From the NCBI RefSeq assembly GCF_002870965.1, contig NZ_PHSO01000005.1, positions 372,001-436,000 on the forward strand: a DNA stretch of 64,000 nt, written 5' to 3'. Source of the DNA: Tsuneonella flava. Its GTDB lineage: Bacteria > Pseudomonadota > Alphaproteobacteria > Sphingomonadales > Sphingomonadaceae. Both the position numbers and the translations under genes were made by a program. Positions 1 to 9,473 of the stretch are shown one piece after another. The notes under the pieces are model-generated. The model was not told where the DNA came from, ran no database searches, and worked only from the letters and a program-made list of their open reading frames with translations. Within the stretch, counting starts at the first letter, position 1. Each line of letters opens with the position of its first letter.

Positions 1-1064
1 TGAATGCCGTTCTCATCGTCCGAATGGATCACCACGCAGGCCCCGGCATTCTGCAACAAAGCCGCGTTTTCGGGAATCCCGTCGTAGCTTTCCATCTTGA
101 AGCCGTACCAGTCGGCCCACACAGCGGAACACACGTCGTTTTCTTTCAGCAGATCGGCGATCTTGTATGCCTCCACCGCGTGGTGGAAGGCGGTCACTTT
201 ATAGCCCATTTCCTTGGCCATATCGATCACCAGCGCCATTTCGTCGGCGCGATAGCAGTGGTTGTGGACCAGTATCTTGCCGTCGAGCACGCCCTTCAGC
301 GATTCCTTGGCCAGATTGCGCTTCTTGCCATCATAGCCCTGCGCGTCGATCCATGTCTGGCGATCGACCGCGAAGTTGCCCATCCGGGTGGAGGGCATCC
401 GCCCTTTGCTGCCATAAACCCGCTTGGGATTTTCGCCGCAGGCCATTTTCAGGCCATAGGGCGCGCCGGGGAACTTCATCCCCTGCACTGTGCGGCTGGG
501 CACGTTTTTCAGCGTGGCCGAACGCCCGCCGATCAGGTTGGCCGATCCGGGCAACACTTGCAGCGTAGTGACGCCGCCATTGGCCAGCGCGCGGGTGAAG
601 CCGGGATCCTGCGGCCACACCGAATGTTCCGCCCACACTTCGGGCGTCGTCGGGCTGGTCGCTTCGTTGCCGTCCGAATGGGCGGAAACGCTGGGGCTGG
701 GGTAATCGCCCAGATGGCTGTGAATATCGATAATGCCGGGGGTCACATATTTGCCGGTGCCGTCGATCACGGTGTAACCGGCGGTGTCCAGCCCGGTGCC
801 CACTGCCTGCACCTTGCCATCGCGGAATAGCACGACGGCGTTGTCGATTTCCTTGCCCGTGCCATCGAACACCGTCGCCCCGACCAGCGCGGTGGGCGCG
901 CCGGGATAGGGCTTGTAGGTGGACGGATAGGGTGCATCGCTGCTGGCGGTGGCCTTGGCGGGCGCCGCGCTGGCGCTGCGCGTTTCGCCGCCGTCTGCGG
1001 TGGTGCTGCATGCGGCCAGCGCCAGTGCGCCCGCCGCTGTCATGAACGATCCCGTAAGTTTCAT
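1..1064 (-). CDS. Amidohydrolase family lipoprotein, C-terminus cut by window edge
   Basis: The reading frame is open from an ATG at 1062-1064 to the window edge, so only about the first 354 residues are visible. The N-terminus is a lipoprotein signal peptide ending in the lipobox LAACS, so export and lipidation are expected. The body reads as a metal-dependent amidohydrolase of the imidazolonepropionase/dihydroorotase type: a beta-sandwich start (TALVGATVFDGTGKEI), then the metal site DIHSHLGDY with its HxH pair, later histidines in VHNHCYRADE and FHHAV, and the segment VIHSDDENG that should precede the catalytic Asp region. Substrate is not predictable; exported members hydrolyse cyclic amides or peptides. 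It lies downstream of the peptide transporter gene in the same direction. The missing C-terminus lies outside the window, so this is not a truncation. Confidence 0.88.
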   Translation of the reverse strand, partial: MKLTGSFMTAAGALALAACSTTADGGETRSASAAPAKATASSDAPYPSTYKPYPGAPTALVGATVFDGTGKEIDNAVVLFRDGKVQAVGTGLDTAGYTVIDGTGKYVTPGIIDIHSHLGDYPSPSVSAHSDGNEATSPTTPEVWAEHSVWPQDPGFTRALANGGVTTLQVLPGSANLIGGRSATLKNVPSRTVQGMKFPGAPYGLKMACGENPKRVYGSKGRMPSTRMGNFAVDRQTWIDAQGYDGKKRNLAKESLKGVLDGKILVHNHCYRADEMALVIDMAKEMGYKVTAFHHAVEAYKIADLLKENDVCSAVWADWYGFKMESYDGIPENAALLQNAGACVVIHSDDENGI

Positions 1065-1092
1065 CTTTTCCCCCGAATGGGCCCCGTTATGG

Positions 1093-1122
1093 GAAGGGCG
1101 CGACCGGCTGGCCGCGCCCTTC
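1093..1122 (-). terminator. Possible hairpin terminator between peptide transporter and amidohydrolase
   Basis: GAAGGGCGCG (1093-1102) pairs perfectly with CGCGCCCTTC (1113-1122) around a 10-base loop, 15 bases after the transporter stop codon. On the minus strand no T-run follows the stem; on the plus strand GTTTT follows. It may be a weak terminator or an mRNA 3' stabiliser. Assignment is tentative. Confidence 0.35.
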
Positions 1123-1137
1123 GTTTTCAGTCTGCTA

Positions 1138-2718
1138 TCAGTGGCGTGTCGCCGGATGCGCGCCCGGCCCCTGCGGTTCGCCGACTTCGTTCTGACCCAG
1201 CAGATCGTCTGCCGGATCGCCATCGGTCAGCGTGTCGAGGTGCATCAGCTTCCTGATCAGCGGGCTGACGAGCAGCACCAGAACGCCGATGCCCATCGCA
1301 TACCAGCCAACGGTGGTATAAACGCTGAGCACCAGTTCCTTGCCAGCTTCCGCCCCTTCCAGCCCTTCGCCACCTGCGGCGGACGAAATAAGCCCCGCCG
1401 CGAAGTTGCCGGTGGCCGATGCGAAGAACCACACGCCCATGATCAGCGATGCCATATGCGCCGGTGCCAGACGGTTCATTGCCGAAAGGCCGACCGGGCT
1501 GAGGCACAGTTCGCCAGTGGTGTGCAGCAGATAGATCAGGAAGATGAAGACCACCGGCACCGCGGCATCCATCCCGGCGGACTGTGCGCCCCATACCAGC
1601 ACGAGGAAGCCGAGGCCGACCTGAATCACGCCCAGTCCGAATTTAAACGGAGCCGACGGTTCCATGCCTTTCCGGCCCAGAGCGGTCCACAAAAACGCGA
1701 ACACGGGGGCCAGCAGGAAGATGTAGGCCGCGTTCAGCGACTGGAACATCGAAGCGGGCATTTCCCAGCCGAAGAAGTTGCGATCGACCTGCCGGTCGGT
1801 GAACAGGCTCAGCGAATTGCCGGCCTGTTCGAACAGCGCCCAGAACACGATCGACACCAGAATCAGGAACATCGCGGCAAAGATGCGATCCCGGTCTTCC
1901 GAAGGCAGTTTGATGACTGCGGTGCCGATGACATAAGCGACCAGCAGGCCGCCGAATACGCCGAGGAATACGCCGACCACGCTCTGATTCTGGACCATCC
2001 ACCAGCACAGAACCACTGTGAGCAGGCCAACAACATACAGGCCCAGTTCGGCCATTTTGCTGAGTGGTTTGGGCGGTTCGCCCCGGCCCAGCAGCAGGTT
2101 CTTGCCCAGCCCGAATACGACCAGACCCAGCAACATGCCGAAACCGGCCAGACCGAAGCCGTAAGACCAGCCATAGGTTTCCCCGATATAGCCACACAAC
2201 AAAGAGCCGAGGAATGCGCCGAGGTTAATCCCCATGTAGAAGATGGTGTAGGCCGGATCGCGGCGCGTATCGGTGCGGGGATAGAGCTGCCCGACGATCA
2301 CCGAGATATTCGCTTTCAGGAAGCCGGAGCCGACGATGATGAAGGCCAGCGCCAGCCAGAACAGATTGAGCGCCGCGCCGCCTTGTCCGCCATCCCCTTC
2401 GAAACCCATCAGGAAATGGCCGAAGGTGAGCAATACGGCACCGTATAGTACGGCCTTTCGCTGGCCCAGATATTTATCGGCCAGATATCCGCCTAGCACC
2501 GGGGTGATATAGACCAGCGCGGTATAGGCGCCGTAGATAACCCCGGCTTCGCTATCGGAAAACAGCCAGTGCTTGGTCAGATAAAGGATCAGCAGTGCGC
2601 GCATTCCGTAATACGAAAAGCGTTCCCACATCTCCGCGAAGAACAGGACGAACAGCCCTTTTGGATGGCCGAGGAATGTACCTGCTGAATCCCCGTCGGG
2701 CAGTGTTTGTGTTGTCAT
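1138..2718 (-). CDS. POT/PTR family proton-coupled peptide transporter
   Basis: A 526-residue inner-membrane protein of the proton-dependent oligopeptide transporter family (DtpA/YdgR type), which imports di- and tripeptides with protons. The family signature ExxERFSYYGMRALL is at residues 29-43, in the first transmembrane helix, and the rest alternates hydrophobic helices with short loops in a 12-14 helix pattern. The frame extends upstream to 2799, but the ATG at 2716-2718 (MTTQTLPDG) matches the usual family start, so I use it. The gene stands alone with an intergenic region of 238 bases before the divergent GntR regulator. It is followed by an exported amidohydrolase, so the pair could serve uptake and breakdown of peptide-derived compounds; that link is inference. 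Confidence 0.93.
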   Translation of the reverse strand: MTTQTLPDGDSAGTFLGHPKGLFVLFFAEMWERFSYYGMRALLILYLTKHWLFSDSEAGVIYGAYTALVYITPVLGGYLADKYLGQRKAVLYGAVLLTFGHFLMGFEGDGGQGGAALNLFWLALAFIIVGSGFLKANISVIVGQLYPRTDTRRDPAYTIFYMGINLGAFLGSLLCGYIGETYGWSYGFGLAGFGMLLGLVVFGLGKNLLLGRGEPPKPLSKMAELGLYVVGLLTVVLCWWMVQNQSVVGVFLGVFGGLLVAYVIGTAVIKLPSEDRDRIFAAMFLILVSIVFWALFEQAGNSLSLFTDRQVDRNFFGWEMPASMFQSLNAAYIFLLAPVFAFLWTALGRKGMEPSAPFKFGLGVIQVGLGFLVLVWGAQSAGMDAAVPVVFIFLIYLLHTTGELCLSPVGLSAMNRLAPAHMASLIMGVWFFASATGNFAAGLISSAAGGEGLEGAEAGKELVLSVYTTVGWYAMGIGVLVLLVSPLIRKLMHLDTLTDGDPADDLLGQNEVGEPQGPGAHPATRH

Positions 2719-2818
2719 GCGTGATGCAACCCCATGAAGTATGTGTCTGCAACGCCCTCCCCCCATCGAGAAGGCCATGTGTCGCGAAGCCGCGCACACT
2801 AACGGATCAATCGCGTGT

Positions 2819-2836
2819 GTGAAGCGCTAGTTTCAC
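2819..2836. promoter_or_regulatory. Inverted repeat between divergent transporter and GntR genes
   Basis: GTGAA and TTCAC form a dyad with an 8-base spacer inside the shared upstream region of the peptide transporter and the GntR regulator. The position and symmetry fit an operator for the adjacent regulator, but the half-sites are short and nothing else supports it. Confidence 0.22.
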
Positions 2837-2956
2837 TCGCAACTGACTGATTATTGCCTGTATCCCCGTTTATATGACGATAGCCCTCGCTGTCGGTGCG
2901 CTTGACGCGACACGGTGTATTATGGCACTGACGCACCCTCGAAGGGATTAATTCGC

Positions 2957-3304
2957 ATGAGCCAGAGCAGCCGCCCTGTTTACCTCAAGCTGCGCGATAT
3001 GATCGCCGCGGCGATCATCGAAGGGCGCTATGCAGAAGGGGGCATGTTGCCTTCGGTCCGCGCATTCGCTTCCGAACAGGGGGCCAATCCGTTGACGGTG
3101 GCCAAGGCCTATCAGCAATTCCAGATCGACGGTCTGGTCGAAGTGCAGCGCGGCGTCGGCATGCGGGTGGTGCCGGGTGCGGCGGACAAATTGCGCCGGG
3201 CGGAACGGGCCCGTTTCATCGACCGCGAATGGCCCGAAATCCACGCGCGCATCCGGCGGCTGGGGATCGATCCGGCCGAACTTCTCGGGTTAACAGAGCA
3301 TTGA
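2957..3304 (+). CDS. GntR family transcriptional regulator, YtrA-like
   Basis: A 115-residue DNA-binding regulator. Residues 6-75 form a GntR-type winged helix: PVYLKLRDMIAAAIIEGRYAEGG, then the turn LPSVRAFASEQGANPLTVAKAY, then the wing. The C-terminal part is only about 40 residues, too short for a FadR or HutC effector domain, which places it in the YtrA subfamily, often linked to transporter control. The ATG at 2957 is preceded by GAAGGG (2941-2946), better than an upstream in-frame start at 2915. It is divergent from the peptide transporter, so that gene or its own promoter is the natural target; this is inference from context. Confidence 0.9.
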   Translation: MSQSSRPVYLKLRDMIAAAIIEGRYAEGGMLPSVRAFASEQGANPLTVAKAYQQFQIDGLVEVQRGVGMRVVPGAADKLRRAERARFIDREWPEIHARIRRLGIDPAELLGLTEH

Positions 3305-3488
3305 TTTTAAGACTTATTCGCCGCACCTGCGGGTGAAGATCGGTGTTGCGTAATCGTGTTACGTCTGGCAAATCGGGCGTTGTCGGCGGGTTTATGCCCG
3401 CTGACGATAAGTTTCGCAGGGTCGCTTAACTGCCCATGATGGGGCTGATCGCTATGTGGGATGGTGGCGGTCGGGAGTATTGGAAAAA

Positions 3489-3770
3489 ATGATCAGATCC
3501 GAACTGCTTCAGGCATTGGCCAAGGATAATCCGGAGCTGCGTGCCGAAGAGGTAGAACAGGTCGTCGATATCTTCTTCGACGAAATTGCTCAGCGACTGG
3601 CCGAAGGTGGCCGGGTCGAACTGCGCGGGTTCGGCGCGTTTTCGACGCGTGAGCGCGGCGCGCGCAAGGGCCGCAATCCCCGCACTGGCGATGCGGTGGA
3701 AGTTCCGGCCAAAAAAGTCCCTTATTTCAAACCTGGTAAGGACATGCGTCAGCTTATCAACGACGCGTGA
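3489..3770 (+). CDS. ihfB: Integration host factor subunit beta
   Basis: A 93-residue HU/IHF-family DNA-bending protein. The start [15 protein letters not shown] and the segment [18 protein letters not shown] are typical of IHF beta. The DNA-intercalating arm is seen in [17 protein letters not shown], with the conserved RNPRTG proline, and the protein ends in [15 protein letters not shown] is an alpha-beta heterodimer that bends DNA in transcription, replication and recombination; the alpha subunit is not in this window. The ATG at 3489 follows GGAG at about 3474 and gives the usual family length; a longer in-frame start at 3456 is less likely. Codon use is like that of its neighbours. Confidence 0.95.
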   Translation: MIRSELLQALAKDNPELRAEEVEQVVDIFFDEIAQRLAEGGRVELRGFGAFSTRERGARKGRNPRTGDAVEVPAKKVPYFKPGKDMRQLINDA

Positions 3771-4198
3771 TCGAAGTCATGTAATCGCGGGCGGGTGTTC
3801 GCAGGCGGTATGGCCGCCTGCTGCCCGGGCAGGGGTTCTGCCGGGCACACCGTCGCGATGCGTCCCACTGCGTCCCCGTCCATCCGGTATTCCACGAACC
3901 GCCGCGCCCGTTTCCGGTGCGATGCGGCGCGTGGGCTATGCGTTGTGGGGGTAGTGCGTGGCGGGTGAGGTGAGTGGGCGCGATGTCCGCCGCCGATGCG
4001 GGTTGACGGCACGGGCGCGGTCGTAGCGGGCCGGGCTATATGGCCCCCTGTTCGGTCGCCTCTGCTGGCGGGCTGGGCGGTCGGGCTTTGTGTCAGCCTG
4101 TGCGTCGGGCCGGGCATTCATAATATGCGGCGGCAGGGGATCGTTGGCCGACAGGTCTTGTGCGGTTCGCTCTGCCCGCGATAAAGGGCGGGCGCGGC
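3771..4198. other. Intergenic stretch with tandem hairpins after ihfB
   Basis: No convincing gene. Shortly after ihfB lie two hairpins: GCAGGCGG (3801-3808) pairing with CCGCCTGC (3814-3821), and then TGCCCGG with a matching GC-rich arm further on. Neither has a T-run, so they are at best weak terminators. The remainder is GC-rich sequence leading to tRNA-Leu. Open frames here are low-complexity Pro/Arg-rich readings without ribosome sites. Confidence 0.5.
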
Positions 4199-4283
4199 GC
4201 GGGTGTGGCGGAATGGTAGACGCCGGGGACTTAAAATCCCCTGAGCTTTGCTCGTGCGGGTTCGAGTCCCGCCACCCGCACCA
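4199..4283 (+). tRNA. tRNA-Leu (anticodon TAA)
   Basis: An 85-base class II tRNA. The acceptor stem GCGGGTG (4199-4205) pairs with CACCCGC (4273-4279), followed by A and an encoded CCA. The anticodon arm is GGGGA-CTTAAAA-TCCCC, giving anticodon TAA, which reads UUA. A long variable arm, as expected for leucine tRNAs, precedes the T arm GCGGGTTCGAGTCCCGC. No duplicate of the 3' end that would mark an integrated element is visible in the window. Confidence 0.96.
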
Positions 4284-4874
4284 TGCTACACCGTGACCGC
4301 ACCATCGTCGTACTGGCGCCGCACCGGCTGCCGGTCCTGGCTGATGATCGCCATCCTGCTCAACCCGGCAGGCCGCCCGGTCGCGGGATCGGGCAATGCT
4401 GATCGGGGATCGGATGGCAATGGCCGATTCGGCCTGCTTCGCATGCGATTTTAGGGTCGAAACCGCGATTCTGGCGCCAAGCATGCCTCTGACGACGTGT
4501 GTCTGGCGAAAGCGACGCTTTGTCGGGCCAGTGCGCGGGGCTATTCGTGAAGTTGTCGCTCTATGATCGGGCAACTGGTGGAAAGTACTTTGTTTTTAGT
4601 TGGTTAGACCTCGCATATAGAGGTGAAGGGGGTGTGTAACTCCGGCGTCTCCGTGATCGCCCCACCGCTCCGGTCGCGCGATGCTGTAATGGTGGAGCGC
4701 GGAATTCCATCTGCACAATCAAGTACATCTGCCGCTCGTCGGGCGATAATGTCGCCGGTCGAACGCGCGATTGCTCTGAATGAGCACCCCGTCTATTGCA
4801 AATGGCACTATCGGGCTTTGCGCCCAGGGGCTATTGCAGCGAACACATGATCCGGGGGCGGCATCGCGCAACCA
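4284..4874. other. Long intergenic region upstream of the RND efflux operon
   Basis: About 590 bases between tRNA-Leu and the efflux adaptor without a supported gene. RND operons often have a TetR-type repressor here; none is readable on either strand. A moderately AT-rich patch at about 4585-4625 could hold a promoter, but I see no convincing -35/-10 pair. The purine-rich GGGGGCGG at about 4855 probably serves as the adaptor gene's ribosome site. Confidence 0.45.
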
Positions 4875-6044
4875 ATGAATTACGAATCGACCGTAGAATC
4901 CGAACCGCAAGCCGTTGAAACGGAAGGCGTAACCGCGCGCCCGCGTCGCCTTGCGATCATCGGTGCGATTGCCGCCGTCGTGCTGATCGGTGCGCTGTAT
5001 TATTTTATGCACGGTTCGGGCGAAGATGCCGATGCACTGGCCAGCGACCAGGCCGGGCAAATCCCCCGCGTCACTGTCGTAACCCCCGGAAAGACAACGG
5101 TAGAAGGCCAGATCGAAGCCACCGGCACACTGGCACCGCGCCGTGAAATCCCGGTCGGTTCGGTGGGCGAAGGCGGCCGTGTCGTATCTGTGCCGGTCGA
5201 TGAAGGCGATTGGGTCCGCAAGGGGCAGGTGCTCGCCGTGATCGACCGTTCGGTACAGGTGCAGCAGATCGACGGTGCCCGCGCGCAAATCGGTGTCGCA
5301 CAAGCAGATCTCAATCTGGCACAGTCCAATCTCGATCGTGCGCTGAAGCTGGTTGATCGCGGGTTCATCTCGAAAGCCGACGTCGATCGCCTCACCTCAA
5401 CCCGTGACGCCGCCCGCGCCCGTGTGCAGGTTGCCCGCGCGACGCTGGGAGAACTGCAGGCCCGCACGGCCCGGCTCAACATCTACGCCCCGGAAAGCGG
5501 GCTGGTACTAACCCGCGCGGTGGAGCCGGGACAGAGTGTCACTGGTGGTGGTACACCGTTGTTTACTATCGCTAAAGGCGGCGAGATGGAATTGAAGGCC
5601 ATGCTCGGCGAAGAAGACCTGGCCAAGGTTCACGTCGGCGCGATTGCCACTGTTACTCCGGTCAGCAGCAGCAAGAGCTTTGAAGGGCAGGTGTGGCAGA
5701 TTGCGCCCACTATCGATCAGCAGAGCCGCCAGGGCGAAGCGCGTATTGCCCTGGCCTATGCCCCCGAACTGCGCCCCGGCGGGTTTGCCTCGGCCACGCT
5801 CAACAGCGGTGCGGTTTCTGCTCCTTTGTTGCCCGAATCGGCCATCCTGAACGATGCCAAGGGCAGCTATGTCTATGTTATCGGTAAGGAAGATCGCGTT
5901 GTGCGCCGCCCGGTGAAGACCGGGCTGGTGACCGCTAATGGCATCGCCGTGACCGAAGGTCTCAGCGGAACAGAACAGGTCGTGCTGCGTGCAGGCGGGT
6001 TCCTCAACCCCGGCGACAAGGTCAAACCGGCCAGGGCCAAGTAA
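4875..6044 (+). CDS. RND efflux periplasmic adaptor (membrane fusion protein)
   Basis: A 389-residue HlyD/AcrA-type adaptor that links an inner-membrane RND pump to an outer-membrane channel. It has a cytoplasmic N-terminus, one transmembrane anchor at about residues 25-46 (LAIIGAIAAVVLIGALYYFM), then a lipoyl half-motif near VPVDEGDWVRKGQVLAVID, an alpha-helical hairpin (VQQIDGARAQIGVAQADLNL to LGELQARTARL), the second lipoyl half (IYAPESGLVLTRAVEPGQSV), a beta-barrel and a membrane-proximal domain. It is 12 bases upstream of the permease gene and clearly co-transcribed. No outer-membrane channel gene is in the operon, so a TolC-type protein must come from elsewhere. Substrate is unknown. 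Confidence 0.93.
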   Translation: MNYESTVESEPQAVETEGVTARPRRLAIIGAIAAVVLIGALYYFMHGSGEDADALASDQAGQIPRVTVVTPGKTTVEGQIEATGTLAPRREIPVGSVGEGGRVVSVPVDEGDWVRKGQVLAVIDRSVQVQQIDGARAQIGVAQADLNLAQSNLDRALKLVDRGFISKADVDRLTSTRDAARARVQVARATLGELQARTARLNIYAPESGLVLTRAVEPGQSVTGGGTPLFTIAKGGEMELKAMLGEEDLAKVHVGAIATVTPVSSSKSFEGQVWQIAPTIDQQSRQGEARIALAYAPELRPGGFASATLNSGAVSAPLLPESAILNDAKGSYVYVIGKEDRVVRRPVKTGLVTANGIAVTEGLSGTEQVVLRAGGFLNPGDKVKPARAK

Positions 6045-6056
6045 GGGGCGCGGACG

Positions 6057-9000
6057 ATGAACCTGCGCAATATCTCCGCCTGGTCGATCCGTAATCCGGT
6101 GATTCCGATTGTCCTGTTCGCAGGGCTGCTGATCGCCGGGATGTTGTCGTTCATGCGGATGAACGTGACCGACATGCCGGACATTCAGTTCCCGGCGGTG
6201 ATGGTGGTCGTCAGTCAACCGGGCGCTGCCCCGACCGAGATCGAAACGCAGATCACGCAGAAAGTCGAATCGGCGATCCGTTCCATCAGCGGGGTCGAAG
6301 ACATCAGCTCGACCGCCAGTGAGGGTTCGTCGCAGACAGTCGTCAATTTCAGCATTGGAACCGATCCCGACACCGCGACGAACGAAGTGAAGAATGCTGT
6401 CGATCAGATCCGCAGCGATCTGCCCGATGGCATTCTGGAACCGCAGGTTCGCAAGCTCGAAATCAACGGCGGCGGCTTCATCGGCGTGTATGCCGCCTCT
6501 GCCGACGATATGACGATGGAGCAGCTGAGCTGGTTCGTCGACGATACCGTATCGAAAAGCTTGCTGTCGATTGAGGGGATGGCCTCTGTCAGCCGCAACG
6601 GCGGCGCAGACCGCGAAATTCGCGTGGTGCTCGATCCTGCGCGGATGCAGTCGCTGGGTGTAACTGCCAGTTCGGTCAACGCTGCGCTGAGGCAGGTCAA
6701 TATCGATGCGGCGGGCGGTCAGTCGGAAATCGCCGGTTCGCGCCAGTCGGTTCGCGTGCTCGGCAATGCCAAAACCGCCTATGACCTGCGCGATACGCGG
6801 GTGAATATCGGCAATGGGCGGACGGTCAAACTGTCGGATATCGCGACAGTGACCGATGGCACATCGGAACAGACCAGCGTAGCCAAATTGCGCGGTCGCC
6901 CGGTGGTGACCTTCGCGGCTCAGCGCGCGCGCAACGTTTCCGACGTGACCGTGCACGACGAACTGCTGGAAAAACTCAAGCAGATCGAACAAGATAACCC
7001 TTCGGTTCACTTCACCGAACTGTTCACGCCGGTCGTCTATACCGAAGGGCAGTATGTCAGCTCGATGGAAGCGCTGATCGAAGGGGCGCTGCTGGCCATC
7101 GTGGTGGTGTTCCTGTTCCTGCGCGACTGGCGCGCCACTCTGATCAGCGCCATCGCTATTCCGCTGTCGGCCATCCCGACTTTCTGGTTCATGGATCTGA
7201 TGGGCTTCACGCTCAACTCGCTCTCGCTGCTGGCGCTCAGTCTGGTGGCGGGCGTGCTGGTCGATGACGCCATCGTGGAGATCGAGAACATCGTCCGCCA
7301 CTTGCGGATGGGCAAAAGCGCGTATCAGGCGTCCATCGATGCCGCAGACGAAATCGGTCTGGCGGTGGTGGCCACGACATTCTCGATTGTCGCGGTGTTC
7401 CTGCCAGTGGGCATGATGCCGGGTATTTCGGGCCAGTTTTTCAAGGCCTTTGGTCTGACCGTGGTGGTCGCGGTGCTGATGAGCCTTGCCGTGGCGCGTA
7501 TGATAACGCCGATGGTGGCGGCCTATTTCCTCAAGGCGCACGGGGTCGCGGCGCACGGCGAAGGGCGCATGATGGACGCCTATATGAAAGTCCTGCGCTG
7601 GACTTTGAACAGCGATAAGGCCGAGGCGATGCGTGCCGGGCTGGAACGCCATCCGGCGCGCTGGTGGTATTATATCGTGGTCGCGCTGGTGGCTGTGGCG
7701 ATTATCGCGGCGACCGTGATTGTCGGTCAGCTTACCTTCCAGCTGCTGATGGGTGCCGGACTTCCGCTGATCCCGGCAGCGATTATCGCGCCGTTCGTGA
7801 TGTTGGCCGCAGGTATTATCGTGGCGAAACTGCTGACACTGGTTATCGGCGCGATGGGTACGCTGGGCGATTATATGCGTAATCTGGGTGCGCGAACGCG
7901 GGCGAGAATGCGCGATCATCGCCTCTACGCATTTGGCCTTGGTGTCTATGCGCTGATCATCACTATCGCGCTGTTGGCCGGCTTGCCGCAGCAGTTCCAG
8001 CCATCGATCAATCAGGACACCAGTCAGGTTTCCATCGAAATGGTGCCGGGCACCACGCTGCAGGAAACCGAGAGCGTCACCGATCGGGTGACCAAGCTGG
8101 TGGAAAGTCAGCCCGAAGTCGAACGCGTCACCGAAGTCGCGCGCCAGGGTTCAGGCAGCCTCTATATTGCGCTGAAACCGGCAGCTGACCGCAAGGCAAC
8201 CAGCGTCGAATTCGAACGGCGGCTTGCGCCCGAATTGCAGGAAATCCCCGATGCCCGGGTCAGCTTCCAGTCGCAAAACAGCGGCGGTGGTGGCAGCGGG
8301 CGCGATATTACGGTGATGCTGTCCGGCAGCAATCCCGAAGTGCTGGACAAGACCGCGCAGAAGCTGGTCGAACAGATGCGTAGCGTGAAAGGTGTGGTTG
8401 CCCCACGGATCGCGGCTGACTTGCAGCGGCCCGAACTGCTGATCGTACCACGTCTGGATCTGGCGGCGCAGCTGGGCGTAACGACCGCGGGGCTGAGTCA
8501 GACGATCCGCATCGCGACGATGGGCGAGATCGATCAGAATGCAGCGAAATTCTCGCTCAGCGATCGGCAGGTCCCGATCCGTGTACTGTTGCCTGAAAAT
8601 TCGCGGCGGGACATGTCGACGATCCGCAATCTGCCCGTTCCCACGGCCAGCGGCGGATCGGTGCCGCTGTCGCGCGTGGCGGAAATCCGCTTTGGCGCAG
8701 GGCCTACGCAGATCCAGCGTTACAACCAGTCGCGCCGCGTGATCGTTGGCGCCGACCTTGGGCCGGGCGCGGTCAAAGGGCCGGTGATGGATCAGATCAA
8801 CGCGCTGCCTGCCATGAAAGATCTGCCTGCAGGCGTTTCGAACAAGCCGGTCGGGCAAGACAAATGGCAGGCGGAGATGATCAATAACTTCCTCGTCGCG
8901 GTGGTTAGCGGTGTCTTGCTGGTCTTCGCGGTGTTGGTGTTGCTCTATCACCGCTTTGTGTCGCCGCTGGTCAATATGACTTCGCTGCTGCTTGCTCCGC

Positions 9001-9473
9001 TGGGCGGGTTGCTGGCGCTGGGCATTTCAGGTCAGCCAATTTCGATGCCGGTCTATATCGGCCTGCTGATGCTGCTGGGGATCGTCGCGAAGAACTCGAT
9101 CCTGCTGATCGATTTCGCGATCGAGGAAATGGCTGCAGGCGTCCCGAAAAAGGAAGCGATCATCGATGCCGGGCACAAGCGTGCCCAGCCAATCGTGATG
9201 ACGACTGTCGCGATGACAGCGGGCATGGTGCCCACGGCGCTGTCGCTGTCGGGCGACGGTGCGTGGCGCGCGCCGATGGGCGTGGTGGTGATCGGCGGCC
9301 TGTTGCTGTCGACGATGCTGACGCTGGTTCTGATCCCGGCCGGGTTCAGTCTGGCCGATGGCTTCGAAAAACGTCTCGGCCCGTGGTTGCGGACCCGCTT
9401 CCTCACATACAAGCCGGGTGACGAGAACGTGGTCATGCCGCACCACGGCCATCCGGGCCATCCGGCGGAGTGA
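6057..9473 (+). CDS. RND family efflux permease with extra membrane insert
   Basis: An 1138-residue inner-membrane proton antiporter of the HAE/AcrB type. The first helix ([16 protein letters not shown]), porter domains, the TM4 proton-relay segment [19 protein letters not shown] (about 401-419) and the TM10-12 segment [19 protein letters not shown] are all present. The protein is about 90 residues longer than usual. The excess lies at about residues 534-620, between TM6 and TM7, and contains two or three hydrophobic segments ([39 protein letters not shown]). Normal RND pumps have only a short cytoplasmic helix there. The gene follows the adaptor by 12 bases and overlaps the next gene by GTGA. 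Drug or lipid export is plausible; substrate cannot be read from sequence. Confidence 0.94.
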   Translation: MNLRNISAWSIRNPVIPIVLFAGLLIAGMLSFMRMNVTDMPDIQFPAVMVVVSQPGAAPTEIETQITQKVESAIRSISGVEDISSTASEGSSQTVVNFSIGTDPDTATNEVKNAVDQIRSDLPDGILEPQVRKLEINGGGFIGVYAASADDMTMEQLSWFVDDTVSKSLLSIEGMASVSRNGGADREIRVVLDPARMQSLGVTASSVNAALRQVNIDAAGGQSEIAGSRQSVRVLGNAKTAYDLRDTRVNIGNGRTVKLSDIATVTDGTSEQTSVAKLRGRPVVTFAAQRARNVSDVTVHDELLEKLKQIEQDNPSVHFTELFTPVVYTEGQYVSSMEALIEGALLAIVVVFLFLRDWRATLISAIAIPLSAIPTFWFMDLMGFTLNSLSLLALSLVAGVLVDDAIVEIENIVRHLRMGKSAYQASIDAADEIGLAVVATTFSIVAVFLPVGMMPGISGQFFKAFGLTVVVAVLMSLAVARMITPMVAAYFLKAHGVAAHGEGRMMDAYMKVLRWTLNSDKAEAMRAGLERHPARWWYYIVVALVAVAIIAATVIVGQLTFQLLMGAGLPLIPAAIIAPFVMLAAGIIVAKLLTLVIGAMGTLGDYMRNLGARTRARMRDHRLYAFGLGVYALIITIALLAGLPQQFQPSINQDTSQVSIEMVPGTTLQETESVTDRVTKLVESQPEVERVTEVARQGSGSLYIALKPAADRKATSVEFERRLAPELQEIPDARVSFQSQNSGGGGSGRDITVMLSGSNPEVLDKTAQKLVEQMRSVKGVVAPRIAADLQRPELLIVPRLDLAAQLGVTTAGLSQTIRIATMGEIDQNAAKFSLSDRQVPIRVLLPENSRRDMSTIRNLPVPTASGGSVPLSRVAEIRFGAGPTQIQRYNQSRRVIVGADLGPGAVKGPVMDQINALPAMKDLPAGVSNKPVGQDKWQAEMINNFLVAVVSGVLLVFAVLVLLYHRFVSPLVNMTSLLLAPLGGLLALGISGQPISMPVYIGLLMLLGIVAKNSILLIDFAIEEMAAGVPKKEAIIDAGHKRAQPIVMTTVAMTAGMVPTALSLSGDGAWRAPMGVVVIGGLLLSTMLTLVLIPAGFSLADGFEKRLGPWLRTRFLTYKPGDENVVMPHHGHPGHPAE

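Noticed and set aside
949-2448. 499-residue open frame on the plus strand
   Set aside because: It mirrors the peptide transporter and amidohydrolase genes; its His/Gln/Glu-rich composition is typical of an antisense frame.
3936-4574. 212-residue minus-strand frame across tRNA-Leu
   Set aside because: It reads through the antisense of the tRNA and low-complexity GC-rich sequence, with no ribosome site.
4199-4874. tRNA-Leu as an integration site
   Set aside because: No repeat of the tRNA 3' end, integrase or phage-like gene is visible in the following sequence.
5508-7919. 803-residue open frame on the minus strand
   Set aside because: It lies antisense to the RND adaptor and permease, is rich in His/Arg/Gln with no domain, and is a usual by-product of high-GC codon use.
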